Of a stretch of 16,436 bases of DNA, positions 6,880 through 13,151 are shown one piece after another. How positions within the stretch are numbered: position 1 is the first letter of the stretch; every line of letters starts with the position of its first letter. Source of the stretch: CALMRE01 sp964412895 (GTDB taxonomy: Bacteria > UBP6 > UBA1177 > JAKLFG01); the NCBI GenBank assembly GCA_964412895.1, contig CAYPQK010000073.1, positions 1 to 16,436 on the forward strand. The letters are read 5' to 3'. The notes beneath the pieces are model-generated. The model searched no databases. It was not told the DNA's origin and was given only the letters and a program-made list of their open reading frames with translations. Made by a program: the position numbers and the translations under genes.

Positions 6880-7935
6880 ATGAAGCGCTCACTTATCTAC
6901 ATTATTGCGCTCAGCGCTGTGGCGGCCGTGACGCTTTATCTGTTCTTCCGGCCTCACCACCCTGAGGAAACGCGGGACGGCGACACCCTGATCATCTTCA
7001 ACTGGGAGGATTATCTCGATAAAGGCGTCATCGCCGACTTCGAGAAGGAGACCGGCATCTCCGTCACGGTGGTCGAATACAAGACCATGGACGAGGAACT
7101 GGCCCGCCTACAGGAAAACCCCGGCGCCTTCGATCTGGTCATCACCAACGAAAGCACCTTCGATTTTCTGCAAAAAACCAACCTGATACGCGAATTCGAT
7201 CGCGGGGAACTGACCGGCGCCGACCTGCTGTCGCCGCGTTTTTCGGGCCGGATGCCGTGGGGCATCCCCTATCTGGTCGCCGCGACCGGATTCATCGTCG
7301 ATACACGGCAGGTGCCGGCCGACGCCGACAGCATCGATATCCTCTGGGACCCCCAATACCGGGGGAGGATACGGTTGCTGGACGATGTCCGCGAGGCGGT
7401 CGCGCCGGTGCTCCAAAAGGCGGGATATTCCTTCAGCACGAAGGATCCGGTACAGATCGCCGATGCCGTGCGGCACGCCGCCGCCCTGCGCGACAACGGC
7501 ATCTCCTTCGGCGACACCTTCGGCAATGTCGCCAAGGTGGTCGACGGCACCGTCTGGATAGCGCAGACCTACAACGGCGACTATCTGTACAAGGCGCGCG
7601 GCCGGACCGAATACCGGTTCTTTTTCCCCCGCGAGGGATTCGCCCTCATGGCCGATTATATGGTCCTGCCCAAGGCATCAAAGAATCCCGGCGCGGCGCT
7701 CCGTTTCGTTAATTTCCTGTTGCGTCCCGATATCGCGGCGCGTAATTCGAACGCCTATTTCTACGCGAACGCCGTCCGCGGCTCCGATGCCTTTCTGCGC
7801 CCCGAGCTGAAGGGTAACGCGGTGATGTTCCCCGCCGAGATGACGCTCAAACGCGGCGACGAGTATCGCGATGTGGGCGAGGCGTACGGCGCTTACCAGC
7901 GTCTTTTCAACGACATGAAGCAGGCGCCACGGTGA
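6880..7935 (+). CDS. PotD-like periplasmic binding protein (spermidine/putrescine type), membrane-tethered
   Basis: A 351-residue solute-binding protein of the PotD/SBP_bac_8 type. A hydrophobic N-terminal helix (about 4-23) has no lipobox and no clear cleavage site, so it may stay as an anchor. Family signatures are FNWEDYLD (40-47), FDLVITNES (84-92), MPWGIPYLVAATGF (125-138), LLDDVREA (166-173), YNGDYLYKAR (231-240) and ALMADYMVLPKASKNP (255-270). Compared by eye with E. coli PotD, the acidic ligand residues appear kept (D169, E172, D259) and the first aromatics too (W42, Y45), but two tryptophans of the pocket look replaced (Y231, M257), so a polyamine-like cation is plausible but not certain. 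No potA, potB or potC gene is adjacent; the sensor kinase starts seven bases after the stop, which suggests ligand presentation for sensing. The ribosome site is weak (GGGG next to the ATG). Confidence 0.85.
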   Translation: MKRSLIYIIALSAVAAVTLYLFFRPHHPEETRDGDTLIIFNWEDYLDKGVIADFEKETGISVTVVEYKTMDEELARLQENPGAFDLVITNESTFDFLQKTNLIREFDRGELTGADLLSPRFSGRMPWGIPYLVAATGFIVDTRQVPADADSIDILWDPQYRGRIRLLDDVREAVAPVLQKAGYSFSTKDPVQIADAVRHAAALRDNGISFGDTFGNVAKVVDGTVWIAQTYNGDYLYKARGRTEYRFFFPREGFALMADYMVLPKASKNPGAALRFVNFLLRPDIAARNSNAYFYANAVRGSDAFLRPELKGNAVMFPAEMTLKRGDEYRDVGEAYGAYQRLFNDMKQAPR

Positions 7936-7942
7936 ACAACGC

Positions 7943-10561
7943 ATGAGACGGCGGATCACCCTTTATTTCCTCGGCATCGTCGTGCTGACGCTGTTCATGC
8001 TCGCCACCGTCGCCGCCATAGCGATGCGGACGAGCGTCCGGACCCGCAACGCTGAGAATTTCTCCAAACTCGCGGGAGAACTCTACTACAACCTCGACCG
8101 GCTCAACCGTAACGGCGTCGATATCGCCCGGTTGATCGCCGAGAACCCGCTCATCAGCGACGAAACGAGCGACCGCGAGACGCTCCGGTTCGAACTGCTG
8201 AAGTTTCGCCGGATGCTGCCGCTCTATGAGGATATCAGCATCATCGCCCCCGACGGCACGGTGCTGGTCTCCACCGATTTCGCGGGTCGCGGCGACTGGC
8301 GGCACAAGCGGCACTTCCTTGACGCGATCGAGGGACATCCGGCCGTGTCCAATGTGCACATCCTCACCGACCCGGTCGCCAAGGTCATCCAATACACCGC
8401 TCCCGTCCAAAGCGGCGACCGCGTCATCGCGGCGGTCGCCGTCACGCTGAACATGCGCCAGTTCGCCGAATCGGTGGATCACCTCACCGTCGGGCGAACC
8501 GGTCACGCCTTCGTGCTCGACCACAGCGGCACCATCATCATCCATCGCGACAACGCCCTGCTGTTCGAACGGATCACCCCGCCCGACGACCACACCATCG
8601 CCCACGGTTTCTTCTTCACGGAACGCGGGGTGGAGTATTTCGGCAACTCCCACTCGTTCTCCGTCGCATCGGACGCGGCCTCCACCACCACGCCGCGCTG
8701 GCGGGTCATCGTCGCGCAGGAAACCAACGAACTTTTCTCCTCCTTCTGGCGCGCCCTGTTCTTCATCTCCCTGACATCGGTCCTGATATTCATCATCTCG
8801 GTGGTCGCTTTCAGCCACATCGCGCGGCGCATCACCCGGCCGCTCGAAGAGCTGACGCGGGGGATCGCCCGCATCGGCGAAGGGAACCTCGACAACACCG
8901 TTGCGGTGAGTGGGAACGACGAACTGAGCCGGCTGGCGATCGCCTTCAACAAGATGGTGGCCGATCTGCGGGAAAGCAAGAAACTCCTTGTTTCCAGCGA
9001 AAAACGCTACCGCGAGATGGCCGACCTCCTGCCGCAGACGCTCTTCGAGACCGACCTGCAGGGCCGGATAGTTTATTCGAACCGAACCGGGTATACAACC
9101 TACGGATACACCGAAGAGGATCTCCAGAAAGGGAAGAACATCTCGGAACTCCTCCTCCCCTCCGAACGCGAGCATGCCTCCCGGAACATCAAGACGATCC
9201 TCGAAGGGGGCCGAACCGGCGGCAACGAATACCGCGTGACACGCCGGAACGGCGACATTGTACCCGTCTACATATATTCCGCCCCACGATACGAGAACGA
9301 ACGGCTCAGCGGCCTGCGCGGCATCGTCGTCGACATGAGCGACATAAAACGGACCGAAGAGGAACTCAAACGCAAGGACCTCCAGCTCATGCAGGCGCAG
9401 AAAATGGAGTCGATCGGAACGCTGGCCGGCGGACTCGCCCACGATTTCAACAATGTGCTGGGGGGCATCGGCGGCGCCGCGTCGCTCCTCTCCTACCTGC
9501 TCGAACACGACGACAAGGAGGCCACCCCCGAAAAGATACGCGAATATCTTTCGCTCATCGAATCGCAGGTGAAACGGGCCTCCGAGATGATCCGTCAGCT
9601 CCTCGCCCTGTCGCGGGGACAGGAGATAGCCTTCGCGCCGATGGACCTGACCGCGGCGATAACGCAGGTGGCCGCCATCTGCGAGAAGACCTTCGAGAAG
9701 AGCGTCCAGCTCCGCGTCGTAACGCCGCCGGAACGCGCTCTGATCAACGGCGACGCCGCACTTTTCGAACAGGTCCTCCTCAACCTCATGGTCAACGCAT
9801 GGCACGCCATGACCATCATGCGCCGCTCCGACGAGAAACCGGGGGGACTCTGCGCCGTCACGCTGGAACGGGTCATGGTCGAAAAAGACTTCCCCGACTG
9901 GCCGCCCGATCTCCCGACCGGCGCTTACTGGAGCATCCGCATCGCCGACAGCGGCGTCGGCATAGGCCCGGAGAGCCTGCCGCGCATCTTCGACCCCTTT
10001 TACAGTACCAAGAAAAAAGGGTCCGGTTCCGGGCTGGGTCTGCCGATGGCATACAACATCATCCGCCAGCACCACGGCCATATCAAGGTATCCTCTCTGC
10101 CCGGGAAAGGATCGGTCTTCACCCTGTTCCTGCCGCTCCTGCCCGACACCGGCAAATTCGCCGCCGACCGCGCGCCCGCCTTCATCGGACACCACGGCAC
10201 CGGGCTGGCCCTGCTTGCCGACGACGAACCGGCGATACGCGAAACGACCGCCGAGATGCTTGAGATGATGGGCTACACCGTCCTTATCGCCACCGACGGG
10301 GTCGAGGCGGTCGAACTTTTCAAAAAACGGCGGGGAGAGATATCGTTCCTGATACTCGACCTCCTGATGCCCCGCCTTTCGGGGATCGAGGCACTCCGCG
10401 AGATACGGCGTCTCCGTCCCGGGATCAAGGCGCTCATCATATCGGGCTACCGCTTCGACGAACGGGTGCAGGAGGCGGTATCGTGGGGCGGCCTCACGAC
10501 GCTCCAGAAACCCTTCACCGTCGACCAGTTCTCCCGCGCCGTCAGGGAACTGACCGCGTAA
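7943..10561 (+). CDS. Hybrid sensor histidine kinase: CACHE-HAMP-PAS-HisKA-HATPase-REC
   Basis: An 872-residue membrane sensor. Order: membrane segment 1 (about 8-28); a periplasmic double-CACHE-like domain (about 32-265, with YEDISIIAPDGTVLVSTD and RTGHAFVLDHSGTIIIH as the two PAS-fold signatures); membrane segment 2 (about 268-290); HAMP (about 291-345); PAS (about 353-470); HisKA with phospho-acceptor H500 in LAHDFNN; HATPase (about 600-732) with N618, DSGVGIG (669-675), FDPFYSTK and GSGLGL; and a C-terminal receiver (about 755-868) with D760/D761, phospho-acceptor D806 in ILDLLMP, S834 and K856. It should autophosphorylate on H500 and pass phosphate to its own D806; an Hpt protein and output regulator must lie elsewhere. 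The preceding gene, a PotD-like binding protein, ends seven bases earlier and is the obvious sensory partner. There is no strong ribosome site, consistent with coupling to the upstream gene. Confidence 0.93.
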   Translation: MRRRITLYFLGIVVLTLFMLATVAAIAMRTSVRTRNAENFSKLAGELYYNLDRLNRNGVDIARLIAENPLISDETSDRETLRFELLKFRRMLPLYEDISIIAPDGTVLVSTDFAGRGDWRHKRHFLDAIEGHPAVSNVHILTDPVAKVIQYTAPVQSGDRVIAAVAVTLNMRQFAESVDHLTVGRTGHAFVLDHSGTIIIHRDNALLFERITPPDDHTIAHGFFFTERGVEYFGNSHSFSVASDAASTTTPRWRVIVAQETNELFSSFWRALFFISLTSVLIFIISVVAFSHIARRITRPLEELTRGIARIGEGNLDNTVAVSGNDELSRLAIAFNKMVADLRESKKLLVSSEKRYREMADLLPQTLFETDLQGRIVYSNRTGYTTYGYTEEDLQKGKNISELLLPSEREHASRNIKTILEGGRTGGNEYRVTRRNGDIVPVYIYSAPRYENERLSGLRGIVVDMSDIKRTEEELKRKDLQLMQAQKMESIGTLAGGLAHDFNNVLGGIGGAASLLSYLLEHDDKEATPEKIREYLSLIESQVKRASEMIRQLLALSRGQEIAFAPMDLTAAITQVAAICEKTFEKSVQLRVVTPPERALINGDAALFEQVLLNLMVNAWHAMTIMRRSDEKPGGLCAVTLERVMVEKDFPDWPPDLPTGAYWSIRIADSGVGIGPESLPRIFDPFYSTKKKGSGSGLGLPMAYNIIRQHHGHIKVSSLPGKGSVFTLFLPLLPDTGKFAADRAPAFIGHHGTGLALLADDEPAIRETTAEMLEMMGYTVLIATDGVEAVELFKKRRGEISFLILDLLMPRLSGIEALREIRRLRPGIKALIISGYRFDERVQEAVSWGGLTTLQKPFTVDQFSRAVRELTA

Positions 10562-10569
10562 GATAATTC

Positions 10570-10597
10570 TTTATTTTCACCGAACACCGGTTATAAT
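10570..10597 (+). promoter_or_regulatory. Promoter of the MshEN-like gene (perfect -10, weak -35)
   Basis: TATAAT (10592-10597) sits 16 bases after a weak TTTATT (10570-10575), just beyond the kinase stop codon. GCCGTC follows the -10 directly (10598-10603). GGGAG at 10616-10620 is a ribosome site at good spacing, and AAGGAG abuts the ATG at 10627. Confidence 0.6.
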
Positions 10598-10626
10598 GCC
10601 GTCCGTACCGAGCACGGGAGAAGGAG

Positions 10627-11553
10627 ATGAGGAACACCATTCTCAAGATGGTCTCGAAGGGGGTCATATCCTCCGACAACGCGAACCGTCTGGTCAACAT
10701 GAAACAGAACCTCGACCCCATCTGGAAGGGGATCATCCGCGGCTACATCGACGAGAAGAAACTGGCCCGTTTTTTTGAGGAAGAAGGGTATCCGGTCATC
10801 TACGACGAAGGGACCACCTCGTTCAAGAAGGACGACATCTTCAAGTTCTTCACCCCCGATGTCATCGCCCAGTACCTCGTCTTCCCGATATCCTATAAAA
10901 AAGAGAACCGCGACATCATACTCGGCTTTCTCAACGCGGCCCACCTCGACGCCGTCCGGCAGATGATACAGCATATCTTCCCCGACATCACGACCACCTA
11001 TTTCCATGTCCCCTATTCGCTCTTTCGGCGCATGGTCTACAAGAATTTCCTGTTCGACATGTCGAAGTACGCCTCGATGATGTCCGGCATGGACACCGCC
11101 GGGAAACTGGCGGCCGAGGTCAAAGGCGACAAGGGAGAGCTCATCCATCAGCTCGCCGGACTTTCGGAACGGCTCATCTACTTCACCATAGAGAGCGGCT
11201 CGGCGGTCTTCCGCGACGAATCGATCATCAACCGCTTCCCGCTCGCGTCGCTCCCGACGATACGCGACGGCCTGCAGAAACGCTATCTGGAACTGTCGGC
11301 CGACACCGCCGTCAAACTCCTTTCCCCCACCGAGAAGATACTGCTCTTCACCAACATGGGCATCAAGCGCGACGACCGTATCGTGGTGGTCAGCGGCGGA
11401 GAAAAGAGCGAGAGTTTCTTCATACTTATCAATCCGCGCGGCTCGAAGAACGAGATAGAACGCATCCTCGCGCCCGTAGCCCCCGCGCCGCAGTTACGCA
11501 ATCCGCAGGCGGCAACCGAACTGGTTCCCGACGATCTTCTGAAGATGAATTAG
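10627..11553 (+). CDS. Stand-alone GspE N-terminal (MshEN/T2SSE_N)-like protein with unassigned C-terminal domain
   Basis: A 308-residue soluble protein with no signal peptide. Residues about 1-140 resemble the N-terminal domain of GspE/PilB/MshE secretion ATPases: a first helical repeat MVSKGVISSDNANRL (8-22), a second IIRGYIDEKKLARFFEEEGYPV (36-57, quoted only for its pattern G-x-I-x4-L), then FFTPDVIAQYLVFPI (74-88) and ILGFLNAAHLDAVRQMI (98-114), matching the 'ip..ia....v.P' and 'l..a..dp.d..a...' signatures. The c-di-GMP-binding motif of MshE starts RLGxxL and is degenerate here. Residues about 170-270 form a separate alpha/beta region (ERLIYFTIESGSAVF; DRIVVVSGGEKSESFFILI) that I do not recognise. 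There is no Walker A motif, so it is not the ATPase. A regulatory or adaptor role in a motility or secretion system is conceivable but unproven. It is a monocistronic unit. Confidence 0.65.
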   Translation: MRNTILKMVSKGVISSDNANRLVNMKQNLDPIWKGIIRGYIDEKKLARFFEEEGYPVIYDEGTTSFKKDDIFKFFTPDVIAQYLVFPISYKKENRDIILGFLNAAHLDAVRQMIQHIFPDITTTYFHVPYSLFRRMVYKNFLFDMSKYASMMSGMDTAGKLAAEVKGDKGELIHQLAGLSERLIYFTIESGSAVFRDESIINRFPLASLPTIRDGLQKRYLELSADTAVKLLSPTEKILLFTNMGIKRDDRIVVVSGGEKSESFFILINPRGSKNEIERILAPVAPAPQLRNPQAATELVPDDLLKMN

Positions 11554-11569
11554 AAAAACCGGGAATTTC

Positions 11570-11597
11570 TTGCTTTAAGCGATCAGGAAACTATTCT
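11570..11597 (+). promoter_or_regulatory. Promoter of the mscL / outer-membrane barrel operon
   Basis: TTGCTT (11570-11575) and TATTCT (11592-11597) with a 16-base spacer. The leader of about 30 bases contains GAGGAGG (11622-11628) seven bases before the mscL ATG, a very strong ribosome site. Confidence 0.55.
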
Positions 11598-11635
11598 ATA
11601 CCCTGCGGTCCCAATAAATTAGAGGAGGACACACC

Positions 11636-12001
11636 ATGAGTATGTTGAACGAATTCAAAGAATTCGCCTCAAAGGGCAATGTCGTCGACATGGCGGTCGG
11701 CGTCGTTCTGGGCAGTGCCTTCGGCAAGATCGTCACCTCGGTGGTCAACGATGTCATCATGCCCCCCATCGGCCTGCTTCTCGGCGGCACCGACTTCTCC
11801 AATCTCGCCGTCACCCTCAAGGCGGCGGAGGGGGCCGCACCGGCGGTGATGCTGAACTACGGCCGCTTTGTCCAGACCATCGTCGATTTCACCATCGTGG
11901 CATGGGCCGTATTCATGCTGGTCAAGGGCATCAACTCCCTCCGGCGCTTGCAGGAACTGAAGGTCCCGACGATATCTGAAAAAAAGAAAACGGAGGTGTA
12001 A
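11636..12001 (+). CDS. mscL: Large-conductance mechanosensitive channel MscL, C-terminally short
   Basis: The 121-residue protein aligns over almost its whole length with E. coli MscL: N-terminal amphipathic helix FKEFASKGNVVDMAVGVVLG (7-26), the pore-lining first membrane helix with GSAFGKIV, the conserved IMPPIGLLLGGTDF (41-54), the periplasmic loop AVTLKAAEGAAPAVMLNYG and the second helix VDFTIVAWAVFMLVKGIN (83-100). It opens under membrane tension to release solutes on hypo-osmotic shock. After RRLQELK the protein ends in a charged SEKKKTEV tail and lacks the usual C-terminal cytoplasmic helix (E. coli has about 136 residues, ending with a helical bundle). It leads a two-gene operon: the next start lies one base after its stop, and its last codons include the GGAGGT that serves as ribosome site for that gene. 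Confidence 0.97.
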   Translation: MSMLNEFKEFASKGNVVDMAVGVVLGSAFGKIVTSVVNDVIMPPIGLLLGGTDFSNLAVTLKAAEGAAPAVMLNYGRFVQTIVDFTIVAWAVFMLVKGINSLRRLQELKVPTISEKKKTEV

Positions 12002-12002
12002 G

Positions 12003-13082
12003 ATGATCCGCTCTATCATTATCACCCTTATGTTCCTTGCCTTTTTACTGCCTGCCGGAATGACGGCGCAGGATGTGGTAGGCGCGGCCACCGTAGCAAA
12101 GGATGCCAGCGCCGTACCGGCGTCGGCCGCCGACCCCAAGAAGGGCGACCGGCTCTTCTTCACTCTGCTGACCGGACTTAACTTCACCCTGAACGACAAC
12201 CGCGATGTGGTCGGCCAGACCAGCGGCACCGCCTTTTCTCTCGGGGTCAATCTCAACACCCGGCTTGAGTATTACAAACTGCATCATGAGATCCGGACCG
12301 GCCTGCTCGTCGACGAACAGTTCAGCTACACCCCCGATCTCGAACGGCTGATCAAGAGCGCCGACAAGTTCGCCTTCGACGCGATCTACCTGTACAATTT
12401 AAACGACAACCTCTGGGGACCGTTCGCCAAATTCCTGTTCGAGACGCAACTCTTCAACGGCTTCCTCAATACCGCTATTCCCGAACCGTATCTCCTCCCC
12501 GACGGCACCACCGTCGAATCGTTCGATCAGTTCCAGATATCGGGTTCGTTCGATCCCATCAAGATATCCGAATCGTTCGGCCTGTTCGTGAAACCGTGGA
12601 CCCGCGACTGGCTCAAGATAGAGCTCCGCGCCGGTCTGGGCGGCCTCCATGTCATCGCCGACAATGTCTATGTGAAGGGCGACAAGAACGCGACGGGGCA
12701 GATACCGCTGACCGAGGTGGCGAGTTTCAACCAGATGGGCGCCGTCTTCGCCGCCTCTTTCACCGGCGCCTACAAACTCTACGCGCCGGTGACCTACGGC
12801 GCCACCGCCGATATCCTCGTGCCGTTCGTCTATGACGACCCCAAGGATCGCGGCGCCGGCGAACTGACCAACTACACCTTCGGCGCCAATCTGACCGCCG
12901 AGGTCGCCTCGTGGCTCGCGGTCGGCTACCGGCTGTCGGTCATCCGTCAGCCGCAGGTGAGCGAGGAGTGGCAGATACAGAATAACCTCGTGGTTACCAT
13001 CCGCTACTCGTTCGAAAAGGAAGTGCTCGAGAACCCGCCCGCCCCCGAAGCGAAGCCCGCCGAGGCACCCGCTTCAAAATAA
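12003..13082 (+). CDS. Predicted outer-membrane beta-barrel protein (DUF3078-like)
   Basis: A 359-residue exported protein. A clean signal peptide (IIITLMFLAFLLPAG) is probably cleaved after MTA (residue 22). A short Ala-rich linker is followed by alternating polar/hydrophobic strands such as FFTLLTGLNFTLN, LGVNLNTRLEYYKLHHEIRTG, WLKIELRAGLGGLHVI and VVTIRYSFEKE. Paired strands in the middle (DAIYLYNL, WGPFAKFLFET) recall DUF3078-type outer-membrane proteins. A soluble Pro/Ala/Glu-rich tail (about 341-359) follows the last strand, which is unusual for a barrel that must be recognised by its C-terminal strand. The start is one base after the mscL stop with GGAGGT five bases upstream, so expression is tied to mscL. 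The function is unknown; a porin-like or structural envelope role is likely. Confidence 0.75.
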   Translation: MIRSIIITLMFLAFLLPAGMTAQDVVGAATVAKDASAVPASAADPKKGDRLFFTLLTGLNFTLNDNRDVVGQTSGTAFSLGVNLNTRLEYYKLHHEIRTGLLVDEQFSYTPDLERLIKSADKFAFDAIYLYNLNDNLWGPFAKFLFETQLFNGFLNTAIPEPYLLPDGTTVESFDQFQISGSFDPIKISESFGLFVKPWTRDWLKIELRAGLGGLHVIADNVYVKGDKNATGQIPLTEVASFNQMGAVFAASFTGAYKLYAPVTYGATADILVPFVYDDPKDRGAGELTNYTFGANLTAEVASWLAVGYRLSVIRQPQVSEEWQIQNNLVVTIRYSFEKEVLENPPAPEAKPAEAPASK

Positions 13083-13094
13083 TCCCCGTTTTTG

Positions 13095-13123
13095 TTGCCT
13101 ATTTCACTCTATTTGCATAGGAT
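13095..13123 (+). promoter_or_regulatory. Promoter of the nitronate-monooxygenase-like gene
   Basis: TTGCCT (13095-13100), a 17-base spacer and TAGGAT (13118-13123), followed directly by GGCCGTCT (13124-13131). A short inverted repeat CCTAT/ATAGG (13098-13102, 13117-13121) brackets the spacer. GGAG at 13142-13145 lies six bases before the ATG. Confidence 0.6.
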
Positions 13124-13151
13124 GGCCGTCTAACGGTGTTCGGAGTCGCAC

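Noticed and set aside
7907..10195. 762-codon open frame on the minus strand opposite the histidine kinase
   Set aside because: The plus strand encodes an intact multidomain kinase with all motifs. The antisense frame is open because of strong GC codon bias and translates into a composition with no recognisable domain.
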